This document shows positions 46,573 to 55,102 of a stretch of DNA of 64,000 bases, in pieces. The position numbers were made by a program, and so were the translations under genes. Positions within the stretch are counted from its first letter, which is position 1. Each line of letters begins with the position of its first letter. The notes beneath the pieces are model-generated. The model was not told where the DNA came from, did no database searches, and worked only from the letters and a program-made list of their open reading frames with translations. Source of the stretch: Microvirga rosea (GTDB lineage Bacteria; Pseudomonadota; Alphaproteobacteria; Rhizobiales; Beijerinckiaceae); assembly GCF_020595095.1 (NCBI RefSeq), contig NZ_JAJDOP010000006.1:62001-126000 (forward strand). Reading direction: 5' to 3'.

Positions 46573-47661
46573 TCATGCTCTGATGCGTGCAAGGCTCTCC
46601 CAGTCAAAAGCGATTCCATGGCCTGGGCGGTCAGGTGCGAGCGCAAACCCGTTCTCGATCCGAAGCGGCTCGGCAATATAGCGCTCCAGTCCGAACCCAT
46701 GCGCCTCAAGGTAGGAGCGATTTGGGCATGCCGCCAGAAGATGGACGGTGACGTCATGAGCGCCATGGCTTGTCACCGGCATATTGAATGCCTCTGCCAG
46801 ATGAGCGATCTTCATGAAGGGCGTGATCCCGCCGCAGTTCGTTACATCGGGCTCAGGGTATGTGACGCCGCCTCCGGCGATATAGAGCTTGAACTCCCAT
46901 AGGGTACGGAGATTCTCGCCTGCTGCAACCGGAACTCCGCCTTCGCGTACAATACGTGCGTGCCCCGCCGGGTCGTCTGGAATGGTAGGTTCTTCCAGCC
47001 ATGTCAGATCGAATGGTTGCAAGGCACGTGCTGCTCGAATGGCGCCATCGACCGTCCATTTCATATTGGCGTCCGCCATCAGTGGAAAATTTTGGCCGAG
47101 ATGCTCCCGCATTGCCTTCACGCGCGCTACATCTTCGAAAAGGTTGGCACGACCGACCTTCATCTTGATCGCACGGAATCCTTTCTTGAGGTTCTCGTCG
47201 GTTTGCTGGAGGAGCTTGTCGAGAGGCAATTCAAGGTCGATGCCGCCGGCGTAACATGGAACACGGTGGTCAAATCCGCCGAGTGCCTTCCAGAGGGGCT
47301 GTCCAGCGCGCTTCGCCTTCAGATCCCAAAGCGCCATGTCGATGGCAGAGAGCGCCAGGACAGTGGGGCCGCCACGCCCCCCATAGTGAAGTGCCCACCA
47401 GGATTTATGCCATAGACGCTCGATCTCGTCCGCCTCTTCGCCATCGAGAATTTCCGGAAATTCGCGGGTCAGAATTGCATCGATCGCGGCTCCGTTTCGT
47501 CCGACCGTGAAGGTGTAACCGACACCCTCGGCGCCCTCGGCATCGCGAATTCGAACCGTGTTGAGTTCGAATGCCCGCATTTCTCCATGCATGGAATCCG
47601 TCAGTACGGTTGGTAGGGGAATGCGATAGAACCCAGGTTCGATCTCTGTGATATGGGGCAT
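46573..47661 (-). CDS. Mandelate racemase/muconate lactonising-family (enolase superfamily) enzyme
   Basis: A 362-residue enzyme with the mandelate racemase subgroup constellation: Lys166 and Lys168 (AIKMKVG), metal ligands Asp197, Glu223 and Glu249 (MADANMKW, LEEPT, AAGENL), and the catalytic Asp272-His299 pair (EPDVTN, SHGAHD). A protein with both a KxK base and a His-Asp dyad can dehydrate acid sugars or racemise alpha-hydroxy acids. Its place in an operon with dehydrogenases and a sugar transporter favours sugar-acid dehydratase activity; the specific acid is unknown. Confidence 0.87.
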   Translation of the reverse strand: MPHITEIEPGFYRIPLPTVLTDSMHGEMRAFELNTVRIRDAEGAEGVGYTFTVGRNGAAIDAILTREFPEILDGEEADEIERLWHKSWWALHYGGRGGPTVLALSAIDMALWDLKAKRAGQPLWKALGGFDHRVPCYAGGIDLELPLDKLLQQTDENLKKGFRAIKMKVGRANLFEDVARVKAMREHLGQNFPLMADANMKWTVDGAIRAARALQPFDLTWLEEPTIPDDPAGHARIVREGGVPVAAGENLRTLWEFKLYIAGGGVTYPEPDVTNCGGITPFMKIAHLAEAFNMPVTSHGAHDVTVHLLAACPNRSYLEAHGFGLERYIAEPLRIENGFALAPDRPGHGIAFDWESLARIRA

Positions 47662-47717
47662 GCTGTGCCTTCGTGAATCATGTGATCAGGTTGCTTTGAA
47701 ATGTTTGCCGTTCTCAC

Positions 47718-48692
47718 TCAGGTAGCTTCCTCCGCACGGAGGCTGAGCCTTGCCTGAATGGAGACCACAAGAAGCAGAAAGGCACCGCGGATGACGGACT
47801 GCCAATAAGCGGAGAGACTGATCCAGCCGAGGCCGTTCTCGAAGTTTAGGATATTGAAGATGAGGCCGAGCAGAAGAACGCCCACAAGGGTCGAGCCCAC
47901 CGATCCAACGCCGCCGGTCAGCAGGGTGCCTCCCACGACGACAGCCGCAATTGCGAACAGCTCCCACCCGACGCCCTCGATCGGCTGGCCCGCTCCGAAC
48001 TGAGCTGCAAGGATGACGCCTGCCAACCCCGATAGGCATCCGCTCATAATATAAACGGCCGCTTTCACCCGGCCGGCCGGCAGACCCATCAGACGGGTGG
48101 CGTCCTCGTTGCCGCCGACAGCCAGCACGGTTCGGCCGAATGATGTCAGGTTAAGGACCAGAGATCCGAGCAAATAGACGAAGAGGGCGATCCACGCAGG
48201 GATGGGGAAGGAAAAAAAGTCTCCTTGGCCGATTTCTGTGAAACCCGAATCGTAGGACACGGAGACGGATTGGTTCTCGGCCAGCAATAGGGCACAGCCG
48301 CTGGCCGCCAGCATGGTCGCCAGCGTCGCGATGAAGGGCAGGATATTGAGGCGCGTAATGATGAAAGCGTTACAGGCTCCGATGGCGAAGCCAGCAGCGA
48401 GCCCGCCAAGGAGACCAGGGAGGATCCCATAAGGCGACAGCAGGGCAGCGACAACGCTCCCCAGGGCAGCGGTCGAGCCGACGGACAGGTCAATCCCGCC
48501 CGTGATGATGACGAAGCACATGCCGAGGGCGACAAGGGCGAACATGCTGTTGTAGCGCAAAACCGACAAGACGTTGAAAAGACCGAGAAAGTTCTCGTAT
48601 CGCAGCCAACCGAAAACGATGAGGATAATCAGAGCCAGCAGGACGCCGTAGCGACCAATCCCACGGAATAATTTCAGTCTTGTACTGTCCAT
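47718..48692 (-). CDS. Sugar ABC transporter permease (YjfF/RbsC-like), subunit 2
   Basis: A 324-residue permease of the RbsC family with 8-10 helices, the conserved ITGGIDLSVGS stretch and GGTLLTGGVGSVGST near the C-terminus. ATG 48692 lies 7 bases after the other permease's stop and follows GAGG; the longer upstream frame overlaps that gene and is not used. Two non-identical permeases in one operon match the YtfT-YjfF arrangement of furanose transporters. Confidence 0.88.
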   Translation of the reverse strand: MDSTRLKLFRGIGRYGVLLALIILIVFGWLRYENFLGLFNVLSVLRYNSMFALVALGMCFVIITGGIDLSVGSTAALGSVVAALLSPYGILPGLLGGLAAGFAIGACNAFIITRLNILPFIATLATMLAASGCALLLAENQSVSVSYDSGFTEIGQGDFFSFPIPAWIALFVYLLGSLVLNLTSFGRTVLAVGGNEDATRLMGLPAGRVKAAVYIMSGCLSGLAGVILAAQFGAGQPIEGVGWELFAIAAVVVGGTLLTGGVGSVGSTLVGVLLLGLIFNILNFENGLGWISLSAYWQSVIRGAFLLLVVSIQARLSLRAEEAT

Positions 48693-48699
48693 ATGGACC

Positions 48700-49701
48700 T
48701 CAGCGATAGTTTTGACGCTGCAGCCAAACGGCCAACACGATGATGGCGGCCTTCGCCACCAGGGCCGCCGCGTCCGGGACACCGTTGGCGAGAAGCGTGT
48801 AGCGGACCAGCTGGATGATGAGGGCTCCTACGAGGGTACCGATCACGCTCGCCCGGCCACCTGTGAGAAGCGTTCCACCGACAGCCACAGCGGCAATTGC
48901 ATCGAGCTCCATTCCGAGACCGACAAGGTTCGCGTCAGCAGCCGAGTTGCGGGCAATGACGATCAACCCGGCAAGGCCTGAAAGGACACCGCTAATGAGG
49001 TAGACCCGCTGCTTGACCGAGGCGACGGGTATGCCGGCAAGACGAGCGGCCCGCTCATTCCCGCCAATGGCCAGCACCTCTCTGCCGAAAACGGTCCGCC
49101 TTAGAACCCAGGCGACCGTGACCACGATGATGACCATCAGAATCGCCTGAAAAGGAATCCCGAAAAGTCGGCCCAATCCAATGAACTGGAATTCCGGCAG
49201 GTTGAAGACTTGAAGGTTGCCGTTCGTAAAGACCTGCGCGATTCCCCGACCTGCAATGAACAGCACGAGGGTCGCAATAATAGGTTGAATTCGCAGATGC
49301 GTAATAAGCCAGCCATTGAAGAGACCAAGAAGCGCCGTGGCGATCAAGGGAATGACAAAGGCGAGCGCGATGCCGACCAACGGATGGGGCAGGGGGAACA
49401 GTTTCCCAAGGAAAATCAATGGTGCGAGCGCTCCGGCAATAGCCATGAGCGCTCCAACTGAAAGATCGATTCCTCCTGTCGCGATGACAAGAGTCATCCC
49501 GACACCGACAATCACGATGGTACATACCTGGGTCAGGTTCACGTTCAACGTTTGCCACGTCGCGAAATTTGGCGTGATCGCGAGGTTGACGAGGATGAGC
49601 AGCGCCAGGGCAAGCCAGGATCCATAACGCGTCAGAAACGTTCCGACCTCCAGCCATGGCCTCTTGTCGGGAGAGGGCAGTGTAACGGCTGTTTCAGCCA
49701 T
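48700..49701 (-). CDS. Sugar ABC transporter permease (YtfT/RbsC-like), subunit 1
   Basis: A 333-residue RbsC-family permease with IATGGIDLSVGALMAI, and GGNERAARLAGIPV in the cytoplasmic loop, plus GGTLLTGGRASVIGT. ATG 49701 overlaps the ATPase stop by 8 bases and has GGGAGA six bases upstream; two in-frame ATGs upstream would add 10 residues. It works with the other permease as a heterodimer. Confidence 0.88.
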   Translation of the reverse strand: MAETAVTLPSPDKRPWLEVGTFLTRYGSWLALALLILVNLAITPNFATWQTLNVNLTQVCTIVIVGVGMTLVIATGGIDLSVGALMAIAGALAPLIFLGKLFPLPHPLVGIALAFVIPLIATALLGLFNGWLITHLRIQPIIATLVLFIAGRGIAQVFTNGNLQVFNLPEFQFIGLGRLFGIPFQAILMVIIVVTVAWVLRRTVFGREVLAIGGNERAARLAGIPVASVKQRVYLISGVLSGLAGLIVIARNSAADANLVGLGMELDAIAAVAVGGTLLTGGRASVIGTLVGALIIQLVRYTLLANGVPDAAALVAKAAIIVLAVWLQRQNYR

Positions 49702-51220
49702 GTGCCGTCTCCCGCTCATTTCCGGATCCATGAGCCATCGCTGTCATCACGCTCTGCTCGGTCAGGCTGTCACCTTCGAGCTCCGCGACCGTCCGACCGT
49801 CTCGAAGAACGAAAATCCGACTTGCTGCCTCAACGACCTCTTCGAGTTCCGACGAGATCATCAGCACCCCAAGTCCTTGACCTGCGAGTTCGCGGATAAG
49901 GTGCAGAATTTCCGCCTTGGCGCCCACGTCGATACCTCGTGTGGGCTCGTCGAGGATCAGGAGCTTCGGGTTCATGCAAAGCCAGCGGGCGAGCAGCACT
50001 TTCTGCTGGTTTCCGCCCGACAATTCTCGAATTCGCTGTTCAGGCCCGGAGCAGCGGATACCAAGTCGCTGGATAAATCGATCCACGATTGCTCGACTAC
50101 GCTCCTCGTCCACGATTCCATGGCGGGCAAGTTGCGGCAGGAGCGCCAGTGTGAGGTTCTCGCGGACCGACATATCCGGAATGATGCCTTCGAGCTTGCG
50201 ATCCTCAGAGCAGAAGCCCATTCCGGCTCGAATGGCGTCTGCTGGCGATCCGATGGCGTTCTGTTTGCCCGCGAATGTGACCTGTCCTCCATCCGAACGA
50301 TCCGCTCCGAAAACCGCCCGAACCGTTTCCGTTCTTCCGGCACCCAGGAGACCCGCGAGCCCGACGATCTCCCCGGGGCGGACACTGAAACTCACATCCC
50401 GGACCTTTTGACCAATAACGAGATGACTGACTGCCAAAGCCGGCGGAGCGGTCTCGCTCTCAGGTTGCGGCGAGGGCCTTTCCTGCAAGGCCTGTGTGAG
50501 CTCGCGCCCAAGCATGGTCGTAACGAGATCAAGACGGGAGATGCTGCTCATGGGCGCGGTCTGCACTGTTCGCCCGTCGCGCATGATCGTCACCCGATCA
50601 CAGACGGCATAAAGCTCATCGAGTTTATGGCTGACAAAGATCACCGAAACGCCTGCGCCCTTGAGCTGGCGAATGACGGAGAACAGCACTTCCACCTCTC
50701 TCTCGTCCAAAGAAGAGGTAGGTTCATCCATGATGACAAGCTTGGCATCAAATCCGATGGCGCGAGCGATGGCGATCATCTGCTGCACAGCCGTCGGAAA
50801 AGCCATGAGGGGACGGCGAACGTCAATCGTGATCCTGAACCGGGCGAGCAGGGCTTTTGCTTCCTGATGCATAGCAGGCCAATCCAGAAGCCCGAAACGG
50901 CGCTTCTCCCGGCCGAGGCAAATGTTCTCCGTGACCGAACGGTAAGGAACCAGGTTGATTTCCTGGTAGATTGTGCTGATTCCCGCTCCTTGCGCCTCCT
51001 GCGGTGAGGTGAATGTCACTTGTCTGCCGTCGAAGACGATCTCGCCGGCGTCGCGCCTATAGTAGCCGGTAAGCAGCTTGATCAGGGTCGACTTTCCGGC
51101 GCCGTTCTGTCCAATGAGGGCATGCACTTCCCCCTTCTCAACGATGAATTCGGCCTCGCGCAATGCCGGGATTCCGGCAAAATGCTTGCTGATGCCGTGC
51201 ATGTGCAGAAGCGGAGCCAT
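49694..51220 (-). CDS. Sugar ABC transporter ATPase, RbsA/MglA/YtfR type (two ATPase halves)
   Basis: A 508-residue double ATPase. Half 1 has Walker A GQNGAGKST and Walker B LVIMDEPTSSLD, but its signature is degraded to PTAVQQM. Half 2 has a weak Walker A (GLLGAGRTE), usual for this family, a good signature LSGGNQQK, and Walker B LLILDEPTRGID. The start is ATG 51220, GGAGAG about nine bases upstream. Fourth gene-product unit of the YtfQRT/YjfF-like importer. Confidence 0.9.
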   Translation of the reverse strand: MAPLLHMHGISKHFAGIPALREAEFIVEKGEVHALIGQNGAGKSTLIKLLTGYYRRDAGEIVFDGRQVTFTSPQEAQGAGISTIYQEINLVPYRSVTENICLGREKRRFGLLDWPAMHQEAKALLARFRITIDVRRPLMAFPTAVQQMIAIARAIGFDAKLVIMDEPTSSLDEREVEVLFSVIRQLKGAGVSVIFVSHKLDELYAVCDRVTIMRDGRTVQTAPMSSISRLDLVTTMLGRELTQALQERPSPQPESETAPPALAVSHLVIGQKVRDVSFSVRPGEIVGLAGLLGAGRTETVRAVFGADRSDGGQVTFAGKQNAIGSPADAIRAGMGFCSEDRKLEGIIPDMSVRENLTLALLPQLARHGIVDEERSRAIVDRFIQRLGIRCSGPEQRIRELSGGNQQKVLLARWLCMNPKLLILDEPTRGIDVGAKAEILHLIRELAGQGLGVLMISSELEEVVEAASRIFVLRDGRTVAELEGDSLTEQSVMTAMAHGSGNERETAHG

Positions 51221-51248
51221 AACAGATATTGCTCTCCTACCTGGGCAG

Positions 51249-51274
51249 GCGCTGCCTTCATGTGAAGGCAGCGC
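51249..51274 (-). promoter_or_regulatory. Hairpin between the binding-protein and ATPase genes
   Basis: GCGCTGCCTTCA (51249-51260) and TGAAGGCAGCGC (51263-51274) are exact complements with a two-base gap, so the practical structure is a 10-base stem with a six-base loop. It starts 8 bases after the binding-protein stop. There is no T-run, so it most likely protects the upstream mRNA, giving excess binding protein. Confidence 0.65.
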
Positions 51275-51282
51275 AGGCTTAA

Positions 51283-52260
51283 TCAGTAGGCGTCCGAGAT
51301 GAGCTGAGCCGCATTCGACTTGTCGAAGAAGCGGTCGGTATTCACGACCCAAGGTTCGATCTTGTCGCCTTTGGCATAACGAGCCATTGTCTCGAAGGCC
51401 TTGGGGCCGAACTTCGGGTTGCACTCGACCGTTGCAAGCATCTTGCCGTCGACGATCGCCTGAAGTGCATCACGGGTGCCGTCGACCGATACGACGATCA
51501 CATCCTTGCCCGGCTTCTTTCCTGCTGCTTCCAAAGCAGCAATCGCCCCGATGGCCATTTCATCGTTGTGTGCATAAATGGCCGTCGCATCCGGATGGGC
51601 CTGCAGGAGGGTTTCCGCAACCTGACGGCCTTTGTCGCGCGCGAAGTCACCGGATTGAGACGCGACGATCTTCATGCCGGAATGAGATTTGATGTAATCC
51701 TCGAAGCCCTTTCGGCGATCGTTGGCAGGCGAGGATCCTGTGGTTCCTTCAAGCTGGATGATCTTGGCGTTTCCATTCATAGCCTTCGTAAGCGCTTCAG
51801 CGGCGCGTTTTCCTTCATCCACAAAGTCGGATCCGATGAAGGTCACATAGTCCTTCCCGGCCTTGGCGAGACTCTGGTCCACGTTGCGGTCGAGCAGAAT
51901 GACCGGAATCCCGGCCTTCTTGGCTGCCATTACCGCGGGAATGAGAGGCTTCTCCTCGCGAGGGGCGAGGAATATCATGTCGACGCCCTGAGCGATCATC
52001 GAATTTACGTCAGCCACTTGTTTAGCTGCCGAGCCCGCCGCATCCGTATAGACAAGCTGATAGCCGAGCTTCGCAGCTTCCGACTTCATGCTCTCCGTCT
52101 GCGCAATGCGCCAAGGATTGTTTGACTCGGTCTGCGCGAAGCCGACCTTGTATTTCTCTTTCTGCTTCAGCTTGGGCAACTCCTGGGCAGAAACCCCACC
52201 AAGCCCGAAGCCTACGACAGCAGCGCTTGTCGCAAGCGCAAGAAAAGTCCTTCTCAGCAT
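51283..52260 (-). CDS. Sugar ABC transporter substrate-binding protein (YtfQ-like)
   Basis: A 325-residue periplasmic binding protein with signal MLRRTFLALATSAAVVGFGLGGVSAQ and the two-lobed fold: KVGFAQTESNNPWRIAQTESM, VDMIFLAPREEKPLIPA, VILLDRNVDQ, and AIYAHNDEMAIGAI. QTESNNPWR is characteristic of the YtfQ (galactofuranose-binding) subgroup. It is preceded by the AldA-like gene 78 bases upstream. The likely ligand is a furanose sugar or a related aldose; not proven. Confidence 0.9.
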   Translation of the reverse strand: MLRRTFLALATSAAVVGFGLGGVSAQELPKLKQKEKYKVGFAQTESNNPWRIAQTESMKSEAAKLGYQLVYTDAAGSAAKQVADVNSMIAQGVDMIFLAPREEKPLIPAVMAAKKAGIPVILLDRNVDQSLAKAGKDYVTFIGSDFVDEGKRAAEALTKAMNGNAKIIQLEGTTGSSPANDRRKGFEDYIKSHSGMKIVASQSGDFARDKGRQVAETLLQAHPDATAIYAHNDEMAIGAIAALEAAGKKPGKDVIVVSVDGTRDALQAIVDGKMLATVECNPKFGPKAFETMARYAKGDKIEPWVVNTDRFFDKSNAAQLISDAY

Positions 52261-52338
52261 TCTTTCCTCCTTGAGTTTTTATGCCCCGATGATTGGGGTT
52301 CTTAGCTTAATTGCACAGCCGTCCCGGGCCGTGAGAAG

Positions 52339-53811
52339 TCACCAGCGGATATAAGACGTCTGCTTCCGCAGGTACCCGTCAAAGCCGTACTTTCCGTCTT
52401 CTCCTCCGAGGCCCGAGTGCTTCCAGCCTGTATGGAAGCCCTGGACGAGCTCGCCGCACGGACGATTGACGTAAAGTTCTCCAAACGACAGTTCGCGCGA
52501 AAGGCGCATCACTCGGCGAAGATCATTCGTGTAGATGTAGGCCGATAGGCCATACGACGTCTCATTGGCCAGCGTTAACGCTTCATCGAAACTCTGGACT
52601 GTCATGACCGGCGCAACCGGCCCGAAAATCTCCCGCTGCATCACGGAGGCTTCGTTGCTGCGCACCCGCAGAACCGTCGGCTCAAACCAGTGTCCCCGTG
52701 CAAAAGCCCCGTCCCGCAGCCTGCGGCCGCCCGCCAGAAGTTCGGCTCCGCTGGACACCGCCTCGTTGACGATCTCCTCCACCTTGTCGACCTCGGGCCG
52801 GTTTACTTTCGGCCCCATGTCCGGATTGGTCATGGGGTCCCCGAGAGTCATCGCGTTCACGCGAGCAAGGAACTTCTCAAGAAAAGGCTCCGCAATCGCT
52901 TCATGCAGATACATGCGCTCGTTGCATGTGCAGATCTGGCCGCAATTGGTGAACCTGGAGATCACGGCAGCCTCAACGGCGGCATCCACATCCGCATCGT
53001 CAAGGACGATGAACGGGGCCTTTCCGCCAAGCTCGAGGCGGATGATCTTGAGATCCTGTGCGCCAGCCGCGTATATCTCGCGCCCTGCACGAACGCTGCC
53101 CGTCATCGTGATCAGATCGCTCAAAGGCGAGCGAACAAGGGCTTCGCCGACGGTCCGTCCGTCGCCGGTCACAACGTTGAGCACGCCTTTAGGGAGGCCA
53201 ATCTCGTGGGCAAGGCGCGCGATCTCGATGGCCGATAAAGGTGTCGACTCATGTCCTTTGACCACGATTGTGTTACCCGCCACGAGGGCAGGGCCGATCT
53301 TTCGCGCTGCCAGCGCGGCCGGATAATTCCAAGCCGTCAATCCGACGACGACGCCATAGGGGACCCGGCGAATCCAGACCTCTTCGTTAGGGAAGTCGGA
53401 AGGAAGGATATCACCTTCGATGCGACGTGCGCTCTCGGCAGCATAGGTGAGAAAAAGTGCGACGGCGTCAATCTCGCCTTCTGCTTGATTGAGCGGCTTG
53501 CCCTGTTCACGAACAACGATCCGGGCCAAATGGCCCTTGTCGCGCCGCACGGCCGCGGCGAGATCCTGGACATAGCCTGCGCGGACGATCGGCGGGAGCG
53601 CTGCCCATGCAGGCTGCGCCCGCCGCGCCGCTTCGAGGGCGCTTGTGGCGTCTTTTATGGTGCCGACGGGAACAGTGGCAAAAACGGTCTCGTCTGCGGG
53701 ATTTTCAACTTCCATTCGCGCAGATGCGTGGCCATCCGTCCAGGCGCCGTCGATATACATCTGATAGTGAGTTGAGGTCACGCCGGAGCCGAGTGCCACG
53801 GATACGGTCAT
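52339..53811 (-). CDS. Aldehyde dehydrogenase, AldA (lactaldehyde/glycolaldehyde) type
   Basis: A 490-residue NAD-dependent aldehyde dehydrogenase. VVGLTAWNYPAAL, TGSVRAGREI (cofactor loop), LELGGKAPFIVLDDAD (general base Glu) and the catalytic Cys in GQICTCNER. The C-terminal stretch YVNRPCGELVQGFHTGWKHSG closely matches AldA of E. coli. It likely oxidises a small aldehyde released at the end of the sugar-acid route, such as glycolaldehyde, lactaldehyde or a semialdehyde. It is the first gene of the - strand operon, divergent from the GntR regulator. Confidence 0.92.
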   Translation of the reverse strand: MTVSVALGSGVTSTHYQMYIDGAWTDGHASARMEVENPADETVFATVPVGTIKDATSALEAARRAQPAWAALPPIVRAGYVQDLAAAVRRDKGHLARIVVREQGKPLNQAEGEIDAVALFLTYAAESARRIEGDILPSDFPNEEVWIRRVPYGVVVGLTAWNYPAALAARKIGPALVAGNTIVVKGHESTPLSAIEIARLAHEIGLPKGVLNVVTGDGRTVGEALVRSPLSDLITMTGSVRAGREIYAAGAQDLKIIRLELGGKAPFIVLDDADVDAAVEAAVISRFTNCGQICTCNERMYLHEAIAEPFLEKFLARVNAMTLGDPMTNPDMGPKVNRPEVDKVEEIVNEAVSSGAELLAGGRRLRDGAFARGHWFEPTVLRVRSNEASVMQREIFGPVAPVMTVQSFDEALTLANETSYGLSAYIYTNDLRRVMRLSRELSFGELYVNRPCGELVQGFHTGWKHSGLGGEDGKYGFDGYLRKQTSYIRW

Positions 53812-53922
53812 GGGATCCTCACGGCTGCCGGACTTGATGCATCAAGAAAATGCGATGCGGCGGGGCAGGGCACGAGAATGGCGTCACGCGTCTTTCCTCC
53901 GAGGTAGTTCCGCTGGAACTAT

Positions 53923-53964
53923 GTCTTACCAAACGTCATTCTTTGGATCTTTTTGGTAAGACCA
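53923..53964. promoter_or_regulatory. Inverted repeat/operator pair of the catabolic operon
   Basis: GTCTTACCAAA (53923-53933) is the exact reverse complement of TTTGGTAAGAC (53952-53962). The second arm is also within the palindrome TGGT-AAG-ACCA (53954-53964), the shape bound by FCD-type GntR regulators. It lies about 112-150 bases before the aldehyde dehydrogenase start, within the 345-base region between the two divergent genes. Confidence 0.65.
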
Positions 53965-54073
53965 TTGGAAGGATGGCGAGATGACCAAAACCTGTCAAGT
54001 GTAGTTCTCAACTGGGATCATCCAGGCATCTTCGTTAGAGGGTCGATGTGCAACTATTGAGGATACTGGTTTT

Positions 54074-54084
54074 TGGTCGGACCA
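54074..54084. promoter_or_regulatory. GntR-type operator near the regulator gene
   Basis: TGGT-CGG-ACCA is a second copy of the TGGT-N3-ACCA palindrome, exactly 120 bases from the one at 53954 and 72 bases before the regulator ATG. It suggests autoregulation. The rest of the 53812-54156 interval contains no gene I can support. Confidence 0.65.
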
Positions 54085-54156
54085 TATGCTAGGCGGACCG
54101 AAGGCGGATTTCCAAGACGCGGCTCTGCCGTGTGGCTGCTTCGAACCGGAGGAAAT

Positions 54157-54885
54157 ATGGATCACGTCGCGCGCCTGTCGAGCCGGGATCCCGCTGGCCG
54201 CCGATCGGACGTCGTTGCCGAGGGGCTGGCCCGTCTGATTCAGTCCGGCGGCCTCAAGGAAGGAGATCGTCTTCCGGCAGAACGGGATCTGATGCAGCGC
54301 TATGGAGTGAGCCGGGCGGCGATCCGCGAGGCTATTCTCGCGCTGGCAAACCGTGGTCTGGTGGTGACGCGGCTCGGTCATAGGCCTGTTGTCCGCAAGC
54401 CCGACTATGAGATCGCAATTGATAAGGTCGGAAACCTTGTGGGGCACTTGGTGGTGGACCGTAAGGGCGTTTGGAACCTCTTCGATACGCGTATTTTTCT
54501 TGAGGCTGCCCTTGCCCGTTGGGCGGCGTCAAACGCGCGGCGTGACGATATTGACGAGCTTCGGGCCGCTCTTGCGGCCAACCGTGATGCGATCGGCCAC
54601 TCACACGATTTCGACGAGACCGATGCGGCATTCCATGCCATCTTATACCGCATTCCGGGAAATCCGATCTATCCGGCTGTCCATAAGGCATATGTCGAGT
54701 GGCTTGTTCAGCACTGGCGAACAATGAAGCGGGGAGGTGATATCGACCAAATGAACTATGCGGGTCATGTCGCCATCTTCGATGCGATTGCCGGGCGGGA
54801 TCCGGACGAGGCAGAGATTGCTCTCAGGCGCCATTTGGTGGCGGCATGGGAGTTCGTCAGATCCACCTTCCCGGCCGAGGACTGA
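54157..54885 (+). CDS. FadR-type GntR regulator with FCD domain
   Basis: A 242-residue regulator: winged helix at residues 15-85 (GGLKEGDRLPAERDLMQRYGVSRAAIREAI) and an all-helical FCD domain (from about 100) carrying the metal-ligand pattern (DIDELRAAL, FHAILYRIPGN, HVAIFDAI, HLV). Such regulators bind an organic acid effector, often a pathway intermediate. ATG 54157 has GGAGG four bases before; an upstream frame start at 54073 falls on the operator. It probably controls the divergent operon, and perhaps the downstream glycerol genes. Confidence 0.88.
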   Translation: MDHVARLSSRDPAGRRSDVVAEGLARLIQSGGLKEGDRLPAERDLMQRYGVSRAAIREAILALANRGLVVTRLGHRPVVRKPDYEIAIDKVGNLVGHLVVDRKGVWNLFDTRIFLEAALARWAASNARRDDIDELRAALAANRDAIGHSHDFDETDAAFHAILYRIPGNPIYPAVHKAYVEWLVQHWRTMKRGGDIDQMNYAGHVAIFDAIAGRDPDEAEIALRRHLVAAWEFVRSTFPAED

Positions 54886-55102
54886 GGCCGTAAGGCGGGC
54901 CTTGCGCTCCGCCGACGCTGAACTTAAGCTTCGACAATAAGAATAAGAAGATTGCCGAATCGCACGAGGGCTTCAGGGAGGGAGCGCTTGGAAGAACGGT
55001 TCCGCTATGCTGGGAAAACACTGTCCTTCAGGACACGGCTTCTGGTTGTGAGGTTCTTGGCGACAGCACAAGGCGCTCATCGCTATCTTCGGGACATGAG
55101 CC

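Noticed and set aside
49664..51007. 447-codon + strand frame opposite the YtfR-like ATPase
   Set aside because: Translation lacks domain structure and it is antisense to a gene with all ABC motifs.
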